A stretch of 64,000 bases of DNA, from assembly GCA_963756515.1 (NCBI GenBank), contig CAVWNV010000011.1:372001-436000 (forward strand). Reading direction: 5' to 3'. The stretch comes from Bog-756 sp963756515 (GTDB lineage: Bacteria; Actinomycetota; Acidimicrobiia; Acidimicrobiales; RAAP-2). The notes under the pieces were generated by a model. It did not search any database. It was not told the origin of the DNA and saw nothing but the letters and a program-made list of their open reading frames with translations. Below are positions 1-8,002 of the stretch, one piece after another (position 1 is the stretch's first letter; every line of letters begins with the position of its first letter). The translations under genes and the position numbers were made by a program.

Positions 1-748
1 AACGGTGGTACTTCACGTGCCGTCCCCCGCCGACGTAGTAGGCGCTGGGGATCTTCGAGAACGGCCAGATGACCGGAGTGGCGAACAGCCCGAGCGAGGT
101 GATGATGGGGAGCACCTGCATGAGGTCGCGCATCTGGATGATGACCGAGGCGACAGCCATGGTGATCCCCGCCGCGAACACGACCTCGATGAGCATCAGC
201 AACGGCACGAACACCGTGGCGAACGTGGGCGCCCGCCCGAAGATCACGAACAGCACGGCGAGGGGGATCCACGAGAGAACGGTGTTCAACCCGTTGACGC
301 CCATGGTCTCGAGGGGGAAGCACTCGCGTGGGAACTGGGTCTTGGCCAGGAGCGCCTTGTTGTTCAGGAGCGACTGGCCACCGTTGCCGAGCGACGTGGC
401 GAAGAAGCTCCAGCACAGGATGCCGACGAAGGCGTAGAGCGCATAGGGGAGTCCCTCGCTCCCGAACGTCTTCACACGGGAGAACACGACCACGAAGATG
501 GCCAGCGTGGCCAAGGGACTGAGCACGGCCCAGATGATCCCGAGCGACGCCTGCTTGTACTGGGCCCGGAAGTCCCGCTCGGCCAGGGTGTAGATGATCT
601 CCCGATGGGCCCAGAGCGTCCGGAGGGCCTCGACGTAGTTGACCTTGTGTTGGTAGAGGAGCTCCTTGGGCGGCTCGGCCGGGATCAACGATGCGTCCGG
701 TTCCACCAGGGTCTCACCGAACGTCCACGACACGTCTACAGCTACCAT
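1..748 (-). CDS. ABC-2 type polysaccharide export permease (partial, C-terminus off the left edge)
   Basis: This is the integral-membrane half of an ABC exporter that would move a lipid-linked polysaccharide across the membrane with a separate ATPase, probably encoded further left. I translated it from the ATG at 748; 249 codons are visible before the window edge. The N-terminal 55 residues are soluble and include EPPKELLYQHKVNYVEALR. ERDFRAQYKQASLGIIWAVLSPL then opens the membrane domain, as in Wzm/TagG-like permeases. Further helices contain LATLAIFVVVFS, YALYAFVGILCWSFFA, VLSWIPLAVLFVIF and MLIEVVFAAGITMAVASVI, and MRDLMQVLPMMTSLGLFATPVIWPFS is a typical ABC-2 ending segment. A TAGTGT box lies 6 nt before the ATG, suggesting a leaderless mRNA. 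Its position beside glycosyltransferases supports polysaccharide export. The sugar exported cannot be told. Confidence 0.85.
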   Translation of the reverse strand, partial: MVAVDVSWTFGETLVEPDASLIPAEPPKELLYQHKVNYVEALRTLWAHREIIYTLAERDFRAQYKQASLGIIWAVLSPLATLAIFVVVFSRVKTFGSEGLPYALYAFVGILCWSFFATSLGNGGQSLLNNKALLAKTQFPRECFPLETMGVNGLNTVLSWIPLAVLFVIFGRAPTFATVFVPLLMLIEVVFAAGITMAVASVIIQMRDLMQVLPIITSLGLFATPVIWPFSKIPSAYYVGGGRHVKYHR

Positions 749-754
749 CGGCCG

Positions 755-760
755 ACACTA
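755..760 (-). promoter_or_regulatory. -10 box TAGTGT of the ABC permease
   Basis: TAGTGT on the minus strand fits the actinobacterial TANNNT -10 pattern and is separated from the ATG at 748 by exactly six bases. A start site seven bases after the box would therefore be the A of the ATG, which implies a leaderless transcript. No ribosome binding site is visible. Confidence 0.4.
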
Positions 761-858
761 CCCCCCCGGCCCGCGTGACGGGCCTCATGACATCCTGAAC
801 GCCCTCCTACGATATCGCGCCTTCCCCGGTTCTCGGCAAGCCCTGCCGGGCCCACCGC

Positions 859-864
859 TATCAT
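859..864 (+). promoter_or_regulatory. -10 box TATCAT of the GT4 gene at 871
   Basis: TATCAT is followed by six bases and then the GTG at 871, the same geometry as the divergent permease promoter. The 122-bp gap 749-870 holds both promoters and no other gene that I can see. Confidence 0.4.
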
Positions 865-870
865 CGCCCC

Positions 871-2037
871 GTGCCGGGACCAGGAGAAGAGCCACGACCC
901 AGGTCGCACCCCCGGACGAGGGTGCTGATCGCCATCAAGGGGCTCGGACACGGCGGGGCCGAGCGGCTTCTGGTGGACACCGTGGCTGCCGGTGACCACG
1001 AGGCCTTCGAGTACGAAGTCGCCTTCATCCTCTCCACTGCGGACGCCCTGGTGCCGGCCATCTCCTCCGACGGCACACCCGTGCACGACCTGGGCGCCGT
1101 CAGCAATCTCGACCTCCGCTGGCTCATGGCCTTTCGACGGCTCCTCCGACGCCACCCCGTCGATATCGTCCACTTCCATCTCCCCTACACCGCCGCGCTG
1201 GGGCGCCTGGTGGTGGCCACTCTCCCCCGGCGGGAGCGACCCCTGACCATCTACACCGAGCACAGTCTGTGGAACAAGGCCGCCGTGCTGGTCAAGTGGC
1301 TCAACCGCGCCACCGTGGGCCGGGACCGGGCGCTCATCGCCGTCTCGCCGGCCGCCTACGACGCGTTGCCCGCCGCCCTGCGGCGACGGGCCCAGGTGGT
1401 GGTGCACGGGGTCGATCTCTCCCTGTCCTCCACCATGCTGACCGGGCGCGACGACATCCGGCGTGAGGTCCGAGCGGCGCTCGGCACTCCCCCCGATGAC
1501 GTCCTGGTGGTGACCGCAGCCGGTCTGCGATCGGAGAAGGGCTACGACGTCCTGCTCGATGCGGCCCATCTGGCCGCCCAGCGCCATCTTCCCATGCGAT
1601 TCGCGGCCGCCGGCCAGGGGTCGCTGCGAGAGGAGCTGGAGGGCCGGGCCCACGAGCTCGGGCTGGACGACCGGTTCCAGTTCCTCGGCCACCGCGAGGA
1701 CGCACTGCGTTTGATCGCCGCCGCCGACGTGTTCGTACTGGCCTCACGACAGGAGGGTCTTCCCGTGGCCCTGATGGAGGCCATGAGCGTGGGCTCGGCC
1801 ATCGTGGCCACATCGGTCGGCGGCGTCCCCCTCGTCGTCAACGACGGTGAGAACGGGCTGATCGTCCCGCCCGGCGATCCGGAGGGCCTGGTCGATGCCC
1901 TCGAACGCGTCGGCTCCGATCCCGGGCTCCGAGACCGGCTGGGGGCCCGGGCGCTGGCCGACAGCGTCGAGTTCGATGTGGCCCGGTCGACGGCCGAGAT
2001 CGAGGGAATCTACCGGAGGGTGCTCGCCGATCGGTGA
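871..2037 (+). CDS. GT4-family glycosyltransferase
   Basis: A retaining GT-B glycosyltransferase of 388 residues, likely cytoplasmic or peripheral at the inner membrane, adding a sugar to a growing polysaccharide. The N-terminal acceptor domain begins with VLIAIKGLGHGGAERLL, the usual GT4 glycine-rich opening. The C-terminal donor domain has VTAAGLRSEKGYDVLLDA, RFQFLGHREDALRLIAAADVFVL and the EX7E-type motif EGLPVALMEAMSVGSAIVATSVGG, which binds the nucleotide sugar. The start is the GTG at 871, six bases after a TATCAT box. The gene runs divergently from the ABC permease and ends one base before the stop of the next, convergent gene. Donor and acceptor sugars cannot be predicted. Confidence 0.88.
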   Translation: MPGPGEEPRPRSHPRTRVLIAIKGLGHGGAERLLVDTVAAGDHEAFEYEVAFILSTADALVPAISSDGTPVHDLGAVSNLDLRWLMAFRRLLRRHPVDIVHFHLPYTAALGRLVVATLPRRERPLTIYTEHSLWNKAAVLVKWLNRATVGRDRALIAVSPAAYDALPAALRRRAQVVVHGVDLSLSSTMLTGRDDIRREVRAALGTPPDDVLVVTAAGLRSEKGYDVLLDAAHLAAQRHLPMRFAAAGQGSLREELEGRAHELGLDDRFQFLGHREDALRLIAAADVFVLASRQEGLPVALMEAMSVGSAIVATSVGGVPLVVNDGENGLIVPPGDPEGLVDALERVGSDPGLRDRLGARALADSVEFDVARSTAEIEGIYRRVLADR

Positions 2038-3099
2038 TCAGGTTTGCGCCGCGGCCACCGTGGCCAGCGCGGCGGCCAGGGCTTCGAGCCTGCCCCTCCC
2101 GAACTCGTCGTCGGGCTCGAGGTAGTTGCCCTCGGCCCACTCGTTCCACGACTTGATCATCATGACCTGTTGGCCCACCGGGTGGGCCGAGGCCAACTCG
2201 GCGGCCCGGCGGGCGTGGACGGCGAAACGTTGGGGTGTGGCGCCCATCGCCACCAGTCCGTCGTTCCCCATACGGGGTGTGTTGTCCCAGTTCGGGTAGA
2301 TACTGGGGAACACGCGACCACCCGTGCCCGGCGGGGGTGCGGCCGCCGTGTCGGCGTAGGGATAGCGCTTCGGGCTGTGGAGAAGGCCACGGGTTCGCAG
2401 GTGCTCCCGGGCCCGGGTCGGGGTGTCGCGTCCGAAGGGGAATTCGAAGTAGACGGCGGCGTCGAAGCCGTCCGCCTCCTGCGACCAGTACTCGTGCTCG
2501 CCGAGGAATGCCACCAGGTACAGCCCGCCGAGCCCGGCGTCGTGGGCCATCTTCTGCCACTCCTCCACGAACCGGGCCGGCTCGGGCAGGTTGCCGGCCT
2601 GATAGATGAACAGGACCGGTCGGCCGTCGAGCTTGACGTAGCGGGGATCCTCGAACGCGCTCCGCAGGTAGGCGAAGTGGGCCCGGTCGTCCTCGGGACC
2701 GGGGTACGTCTGCTCCATCAACATCCGGTTGGGGGCCCCGTGCCACGTCCCGGACCAGCTCTGGTTGGCCCACGCCACGCAGAACGGGAAGTCCGGCGAC
2801 CCGGACGCCACCACCTCGTCGAAGGGACGCTGGAGGAGCCGGTGGCCAGCGAACCAGTAGTGCCAGTAGCAGAAGCCGGTGACTCCATGAGCTCGGGCCA
2901 GGTCGGCCTGGGCCGCCCGGACCTCCGGCACGCGTAGGTCGTAGAACCCCAGTTCGGTGGGGAGATGGGGTTGGACGTGACCACGGAACAACGGCCGTCC
3001 CCTGACCACGTTGGCCCACTCGGTGAACCCCGCGCCCCACCATTGGTCGTTCTCGGGGATGGGGTGGAACTGGGGTAGGTAGAGCGCCAGGACTTCCAT
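2038..3099 (-). CDS. WbsX / GH99-like polysaccharide biosynthesis protein
   Basis: A 353-residue protein that matches in style the WbsX family (glycoside hydrolase family 99-like) of O-antigen and capsule loci. It opens with ALYLPQFHPIPENDQWWG, then GFTEWANV, GHVQPHLPTELGFYDLR, VTGFCYWHYWF and FCVAWANQSW, all conserved block types of this family, and it ends with MMIKSWNEWAEGNYLEP. GH99 enzymes act on alpha-mannosides; whether WbsX proteins hydrolyse or transfer is not established, so only a role in glycan assembly is inferred. No signal peptide is seen, so it should be cytoplasmic. The gene is convergent with the GT4 gene on its left with no intergenic bases. A TAACAT box lies 8 nt before the ATG. 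Confidence 0.82.
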   Translation of the reverse strand: MEVLALYLPQFHPIPENDQWWGAGFTEWANVVRGRPLFRGHVQPHLPTELGFYDLRVPEVRAAQADLARAHGVTGFCYWHYWFAGHRLLQRPFDEVVASGSPDFPFCVAWANQSWSGTWHGAPNRMLMEQTYPGPEDDRAHFAYLRSAFEDPRYVKLDGRPVLFIYQAGNLPEPARFVEEWQKMAHDAGLGGLYLVAFLGEHEYWSQEADGFDAAVYFEFPFGRDTPTRAREHLRTRGLLHSPKRYPYADTAAAPPPGTGGRVFPSIYPNWDNTPRMGNDGLVAMGATPQRFAVHARRAAELASAHPVGQQVMMIKSWNEWAEGNYLEPDDEFGRGRLEALAAALATVAAAQT

Positions 3100-3107
3100 C
3101 GGCGGTC

Positions 3108-3113
3108 ATGTTA
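3108..3113 (-). promoter_or_regulatory. -10 box TAACAT of the WbsX-like gene
   Basis: TAACAT on the minus strand sits eight bases before the ATG at 3099, giving a predicted leader of only one or two bases. No Shine-Dalgarno sequence is seen. Confidence 0.3.
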
Positions 3114-3125
3114 GGTCCGGCTCGG

Positions 3126-3143
3126 GGTCCGGGGCTCCGGACC
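3126..3143 (-). terminator. GC hairpin after the GT4 gene at 3152-4384
   Basis: A 7-bp perfect stem GGTCCGG/CCGGACC with a 4-base loop lies just downstream of the minus-strand stop at 3152 and upstream of the next gene's promoter. There is no T tract, so termination is only suggested by position and stem strength. Confidence 0.3.
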
Positions 3144-3151
3144 GGCGACGA

Positions 3152-4384
3152 TCAGACCGCCCCTCGTCCTTCCGCTACGTCCCGGGCCAGTTGCTCGATG
3201 CCCGCCTCGACGATGTCACTCCGGAACCGCTCGGAGAACAGTCGGTGGGCCTGGGAGGTGAGGGCCTCGCGCAACGGACGGTCGCCAATCAGACGGGCGC
3301 AGGCCTCGGCCAACGCCGGGGCGGTGTCACCGATGAGCAGGTGGACGCCGTCCTCGACACCGATTCCCTCGGCTCCCAGTGTGGTCGACACCACCGGGAT
3401 CCGGTGCGAGAAGGCCTCGAGGACCTTGACCCTGGTGCCGCTGCCGTAGCGCACCGGTACCACCACGATGTCGGCCCGGGCCAGCTCGGTGGCCATGTCG
3501 GCCACCCGACCGACCACGGTCACCCGGGGTGGGTCACCCAGTGCGGCCAGCTCGGGGTGGTGATTCCCGACCAGCCTGATCTCCGCTTCGGGAACGAGGG
3601 TGCGCAGCGCCGGGCCCACCTCCCGGGCCAGCCAGGTGGCCGCCTCGATGTTGGGCGGATAGTGGAGCTGACCCTGGAACAGCACGACCGGCGGTGATCC
3701 CACCGCGGCCCGGCCCACCGGGTCGTCCGGGGACCGATACCCGTTCGGAACCACGGAGACCCTGGTCAAGCCCTGTTCCCGGGCCCGCTCGGCGTCGAGC
3801 GGGCTGCACACCACGATGGCCTCGGCTCGATGGTCGGCCCGAAGATGGAGCCGGTGCCAACGACGGATCTCCTCCTCCGCTACCAACCTGCCGGCCAGGC
3901 GCTGGACGCGCCCGGCCCCGCCGGTGGGAGCGGGACGCGGTACGGACAGCCGGGCCACGATCTTCTGATCCTCGAGGTCGTCCAGATCGAGGATGGTGGG
4001 AGCGAACTCCGGTGTACCGGACAGCACCCAGGGACGGGCGCCGAAGAACCACACCAGGTCGTAGTGGCCCGACATGAAGCGGGCCAGGGCCCGCTGCACC
4101 TGCGGTCGGTCGCGCCAGGGCATGCCGATCGGCATCGAGGGTCGCCACAGCGTCGGGATCACGCCGAACCCGCCACGCGGTCGGTTGTCGAAGCCGATCC
4201 GGACCACCTTGTCCAGCCCGAGCGCCCGGTCGGGGTCGTCGAAGTCGGTGCGGAAACGCGACACCACCGATGCCAGCTCCACCGGGCCGCATCGACGCAG
4301 GCCGCGGAGCACCATGGCCAGGCGTAGTCGGGGCCCGCTGTCCTCGGGCCACGGATAGTCTCCGGCGATCACCAGGGTCCTCAT
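3152..4384 (-). CDS. GT4-type glycosyltransferase, paralogue of the gene at 44751-45998
   Basis: A 410-residue GT-B glycosyltransferase. The N-terminus LVIAGDYPWPEDSGPRLRLA resembles glycosyltransferases of the Glyco_trans_4 class. The donor half has VVPNGYRSP, VVLFQGQLHYPPNIEAA, RVTVVGRVADMATELARADIVVVP and YGSGTRVKVLEAFSHRIPVVS, followed by TTLGAEG. The acidic residue of that last block is the usual nucleotide-sugar contact. The ATG at 4384 is preceded by GAGAGG at a good distance. It is transcribed away from the GT4 gene at 4544, with 159 bp between, in which I see only a possible TAGGGT box at 4498-4503 for the rightward gene. A close relative occurs 41 kb away in this window. Sugar specificity is unknown. 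Confidence 0.85.
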   Translation of the reverse strand: MRTLVIAGDYPWPEDSGPRLRLAMVLRGLRRCGPVELASVVSRFRTDFDDPDRALGLDKVVRIGFDNRPRGGFGVIPTLWRPSMPIGMPWRDRPQVQRALARFMSGHYDLVWFFGARPWVLSGTPEFAPTILDLDDLEDQKIVARLSVPRPAPTGGAGRVQRLAGRLVAEEEIRRWHRLHLRADHRAEAIVVCSPLDAERAREQGLTRVSVVPNGYRSPDDPVGRAAVGSPPVVLFQGQLHYPPNIEAATWLAREVGPALRTLVPEAEIRLVGNHHPELAALGDPPRVTVVGRVADMATELARADIVVVPVRYGSGTRVKVLEAFSHRIPVVSTTLGAEGIGVEDGVHLLIGDTAPALAEACARLIGDRPLREALTSQAHRLFSERFRSDIVEAGIEQLARDVAEGRGAV

Positions 4385-4543
4385 CGATACCTCTCACGCC
4401 GGCAGCCAGCCCGAGGGCCGTGGACGGCGTTCCGCGGATGCCACCCGCACCCGGAAGACGCTGATGGTAGTGGAGCAGGCACCGCCGGTCGGGCTGGTAG
4501 GGTCTCGACGCCGGAGCGGCCGGCCGCAGCAGGGGGGCTGCCC

Positions 4544-5710
4544 ATGACCGAGCGCACCACCGACGGGCTGGCGTCCACCGATGTGACGTTGGTGCTCCAC
4601 GTGATCCCCACGCCCCGGGCCCGTGGCGCCCAACGCGAGGCCAGGGCCCTGGCCGACAGGCTGGACCGGCCGGGGATCCGGCACCACCGTGTGCTCACGC
4701 TGTTCGCCGGTCCTCCCGAGGTGGAGGTGGACGCCTCGCTCGAGTACCCGGGCGGGGTCTCCCCCGCGGTCGGCTTCGACCCCCGACTGGCCGTGCGACT
4801 CCGGGCCGCTCTCGACCGCATGGATCCCGACGTCATCGTGGCCCACGGGGGCGAACCGTTGAAGTACCTGGTGGCAGCCATGATCGGGCGACGTCGACCC
4901 CTGGTCTACTACGCCATCGGGACCTACTCCGGCTCGGATCGACCGGCCCAGCTCTACCTGTGGAGACGGCTGTTGGCCCACGCCGATGCCATCGCGGCCG
5001 AGGGCGACGAGGTCCGTGACGAGTGCATCGCCCGGCTGGGAGTCCGGCCCGACCGCGTGACCGTCACCCCGAACGGACGCGACCCCGGTGTGTTCCACCC
5101 GGGGGGGACAGGACCCGGATCGGAGCCACCACGGATCACCTTCGTCGGCGCCCTGACCGACGGCAAGGGCCCCGACCGCTTCATCGACGTAGCCGTGGCA
5201 CTGCGGGCCCAGGGCCCACGCGTGACGGCCGTACTCATCGGGGACGGTCCCCTGCGCCCGATGTTGGAGGCACCGGCACAGGCCGCCGGAGTGGAGTTGC
5301 TCGGAGCCCGCGGCGACATCGCCGACCAGTTGCGGCACACCGACGTGATGGTGTTTCCGAGCCGCCCGGCCGGTGAGGGCATGCCCGGGGTGCTCATCGA
5401 GGCGGGACTTTCGGGCGTGCCCGTGGTGGCCACCTCCGTGCCCGGCGTGGCATCGATCGTCAGGGACGGCGAGACCGGACTGGTGGTGCCGGTCGACGAC
5501 GTACCGGCGATGGTCGCCGCCGTCGGCCGGCTCCTCGACGATCCGGCACTACGGTCGTCGATGGGCGAAGCGGCCCGACGGCACTGCCTCGATCACTTCA
5601 GCCTGGACGCGGTGGGCCAACAGTGGATGCGCGTCCTCGAGCCCGTGCTGGCCGGCGTCGTCAGTGGCCAGACGGGTCCGGCGACGGCATCACCGGATCG
5701 GTGCCGGTGA
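4544..5710 (+). CDS. GT4-family glycosyltransferase
   Basis: A 388-residue GT-B glycosyltransferase. The N-terminal half contains VLHVIPTPRARGAQREARALADRL and the acceptor-domain segment IVAHGGEPLKYLVAA. The donor half begins at VTVTPNGRDPGVFHPGG, followed by ITFVGALTDGKGPDRFIDVA and LLGARGDIADQLRHTDVMVFPS. The EX7E-like signature is EGMPGVLIEAGLSGVPVVATSVPG. The start is the ATG at 4544. The last codon and stop overlap the start of the sulfotransferase gene (GTGA at 5707-5710), so the two are probably co-translated and may act on the same glycan. The acceptor is unknown. Confidence 0.87.
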   Translation: MTERTTDGLASTDVTLVLHVIPTPRARGAQREARALADRLDRPGIRHHRVLTLFAGPPEVEVDASLEYPGGVSPAVGFDPRLAVRLRAALDRMDPDVIVAHGGEPLKYLVAAMIGRRRPLVYYAIGTYSGSDRPAQLYLWRRLLAHADAIAAEGDEVRDECIARLGVRPDRVTVTPNGRDPGVFHPGGTGPGSEPPRITFVGALTDGKGPDRFIDVAVALRAQGPRVTAVLIGDGPLRPMLEAPAQAAGVELLGARGDIADQLRHTDVMVFPSRPAGEGMPGVLIEAGLSGVPVVATSVPGVASIVRDGETGLVVPVDDVPAMVAAVGRLLDDPALRSSMGEAARRHCLDHFSLDAVGQQWMRVLEPVLAGVVSGQTGPATASPDRCR

Positions 5711-6576
5711 CTCCGCCGGAGGGTCGGGGTGCTCCCCCGGCCCTCGACGGCCTGCCCGATCCCCGTACCAGGCGCCAGTGGGCCAGCCTGTACGTGTCGT
5801 CGGCCCTGCGGGCCCGCAGGGCTCCCGCCTTCGGCGACGTCGAGCGCTTCTGTTTCTTCATCGGCTACTCGCGGAGTGGCCACACCCTGGTGGCAACCCT
5901 ACTCAACGCCCATCCCGAGGTGGTCGTGGCCCACGAGCTGGACGCGGTGCGCTACGTGCGGCACGGGTTCAGCCGGAACCAGCTGTTCTCGCTCCTCCTC
6001 CTGCGCGACCAGCAGTTCGGCTCGAACGGCCGGACCTGGTCCGGTTACCACTACGAGGTCCCGGATCAGTACCAGGGTCGGTTCGACCGGCTCCGGGTCA
6101 TCGGGGACAAGCGGGCCCGGTCGACCGTGCTGCAGATCGCCCAGCGGCCCCAGCTGCTGGACCGCTTCCGCCGCGTGGTCAAGGCGCCCATACGGGTCAT
6201 CCACGTGACCCGGAACCCGTTCGACAACATCGCCACCGAGTCGCGCCGGCAGAACATGTCGCCCGCCCGGGGCATCGAGTGGTACGAACAGATCTGCAAG
6301 GCCGTCGACGTGGTGCGGCCCCTGCTGGATCCGGAGGAGCTCGTCGACGTGCGCTACGAGACCTTCGCCGCCGAACCCCGGAGCGGCCTGGCCGCCCTGT
6401 GCGGATTCCTCGGCGTGGACGCCGAGCCATCGTATCTCGAGGCATGTGCCGGCCTTGTCTGGCCGAGCACCAAGCCGACCCGTGACGCCGTCCCCTGGAC
6501 GGGGACCGAGCGGACGGCCGTTGAACGCCTCATCGAGCGCTACGACGTGCTCTCCTCCTACACCTTCACGGAGTAG
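5707..6576 (+). CDS. sulfotransferase family protein
   Basis: A predicted PAPS-dependent sulfotransferase of 289 residues that would sulfate a carbohydrate. The 5'-phosphosulfate binding loop is FIGYSRSGHTLVATLLNAHP near residues 51-70. The second nucleotide contact is VIHVTRNPFDNIATES, with the conserved Arg and downstream Ser. The C-terminal VDVRYETFAAEPRSGLAALCGFLGV is also typical of the family. The GTG at 5707 overlaps the upstream glycosyltransferase stop; a GTG at 5701 is an alternative. This position in an exopolysaccharide locus suggests a sulfated surface glycan, which is inference. PAPS-synthesis genes are not in the window. Confidence 0.8.
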   Translation: MTPPEGRGAPPALDGLPDPRTRRQWASLYVSSALRARRAPAFGDVERFCFFIGYSRSGHTLVATLLNAHPEVVVAHELDAVRYVRHGFSRNQLFSLLLLRDQQFGSNGRTWSGYHYEVPDQYQGRFDRLRVIGDKRARSTVLQIAQRPQLLDRFRRVVKAPIRVIHVTRNPFDNIATESRRQNMSPARGIEWYEQICKAVDVVRPLLDPEELVDVRYETFAAEPRSGLAALCGFLGVDAEPSYLEACAGLVWPSTKPTRDAVPWTGTERTAVERLIERYDVLSSYTFTE

Positions 6577-6645
6577 CCACGCCCACGATGACGGATTACC
6601 ACCGACGCCGACGGGTGGATGTCCGCCCGTTCGCCGGCGTCCTCA

Positions 6646-7980
6646 TCACGTCGTCGGGGACCGGAGGAGTCGGCGGCGCGCATTCCGCTGCTCGATGGCC
6701 TGGCGGAGCTGCAGTCGGGCCCGCCTTCGCAGCTCCCATTCGAATCCGGCGGGTCGCCCCTTGGGTGTTCGTGGGATGCACAACAGCACGAGCAGGAACG
6801 GGAACATCATGACGCGCTCGCGCTCGATCAGTCCGAGGTTCCCCAATGCGGCAAAGGCGTAGATGAACGTCACGCTGTAGACGAGGCAGAGCATCACGTA
6901 CGGCCGCGCGAATGCGGCCCGCAGCACCATCCGGAGATTCCGCAACGACAGCAGCACCAACACGACGACGGCGGAGTTCTCGAGGGCCGCGACCAGCTCA
7001 CCGGACCCGTGGGCGTTGTACAGGAGCGGATTGAACAACACCTCGTAGACATCCCTCGGATAGGTGGCCACGTTGGGCGAGTAAGGAACTCCGCTACTGC
7101 CGAAGCCGAGGCCGGAACCCTGATTGTTGGAGTTGGTCTGCGAGAGCGAGGAGGTGCCGTTGCTGGCGCCGCGCAGGTACCTGAGCGTCAGATAGACCGA
7201 TCCCCCCAGTAGGAGGGCCACCAGAACGATGCTGAACACACGACGGATCCCACCCATGTTCTTCCGGACCGCGGCGGTGGGCACCATCATCGCCACCGCG
7301 AACCCGGCCAGGATCAACAGCAACTCGTTGGGACGGATCAGCACGCCGATGGCCACCCCTGGCACGACCAGCACGAATCCCCCAGGTCGCCGCGACAGTA
7401 TCTTGGCGGCTCCGTAGGCGGTGAGCCCCAGAGCGAACATCATGATCGCCTCCTTGCTGACGTCCGCGGTCCAGAAGATCAGCGACGGCAGGAGGAACAG
7501 CATCAGGGCGTAGCGACGGTCGTTGGCCCCGCGGAAGGTGAGGCTGAAGGCCCGGTAGAAGAAGATGGCCCCGATGAACGACAGCCAGCTGAACACCAGG
7601 AACGTGGCCAGTTCGTTCACCCCGACGATGGCCATCACGATCCCCGCGGCGATGCTCACGGATCCGTCGTTGATGATCTGACGGACGTTGGCCCCAGAGG
7701 TGGTGAAGTTGAAGCGGCGGAAGTTGGGCCCCAGGATCGATCCCTGGTGGGTGTAGCGGATCCAGTCGGAGATGCCGTGGTAGAAGTGGTCGACGACGAA
7801 GATCTGGGCCGGGGCGGCCAGGAGGTGGAGTACGAGCCCGATCGTCATGATCCGCACCAGCCACGGATTGCCCTCGGCGAAGGCCACCCTCTGGATGACC
7901 ATACGACCGAGAAAGAACAGGACCACGGCCACGAACAGGCTCACGATCGGGTTGGAAGCCACCTGGGCCGCGATGAGCAT
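6646..7980 (-). CDS. polytopic membrane protein of the polysaccharide locus, Wzy-like candidate
   Basis: A 444-residue protein that I do not recognise by family. About ten hydrophobic segments are visible, for example IVSLFVAVVLFFLGRMVIQ, IAAGIVMAIVGVNELATFL, SWLSFIGAIFFYRAF, VLVVPGVAIGVLI, LLLILAGFAVAMMVP and VFSIVLVALLLGGSVYLTL. One long hydrophilic loop (residues ~295-335) is rich in Ser, Asn, Gly and Gln. The C-terminal tail is strongly basic (ELRRRARLQLRQAIEQRNARRR). Loop size, helix number and position directly after the Wzz-like gene fit a polysaccharide polymerase or flippase, but no signature proves it. The ATG at 7980 leaves 22 bp after the Wzz-like stop; a longer start at 8049 would overlap that gene. 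It is likely in one operon with it. Confidence 0.7.
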   Translation of the reverse strand: MLIAAQVASNPIVSLFVAVVLFFLGRMVIQRVAFAEGNPWLVRIMTIGLVLHLLAAPAQIFVVDHFYHGISDWIRYTHQGSILGPNFRRFNFTTSGANVRQIINDGSVSIAAGIVMAIVGVNELATFLVFSWLSFIGAIFFYRAFSLTFRGANDRRYALMLFLLPSLIFWTADVSKEAIMMFALGLTAYGAAKILSRRPGGFVLVVPGVAIGVLIRPNELLLILAGFAVAMMVPTAAVRKNMGGIRRVFSIVLVALLLGGSVYLTLRYLRGASNGTSSLSQTNSNNQGSGLGFGSSGVPYSPNVATYPRDVYEVLFNPLLYNAHGSGELVAALENSAVVVLVLLSLRNLRMVLRAAFARPYVMLCLVYSVTFIYAFAALGNLGLIERERVMMFPFLLVLLCIPRTPKGRPAGFEWELRRRARLQLRQAIEQRNARRRLLRSPTT

Positions 7981-8002
7981 GGCTACAGACCGGGGGGTGG
8001 CG

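Noticed and set aside
2044..2937. A 297-residue plus-strand frame opposite the WbsX-like gene
   Set aside because: It is rich in Gly, Val, Arg and Pro, lacks motifs and lies wholly on the complement of a recognised gene.
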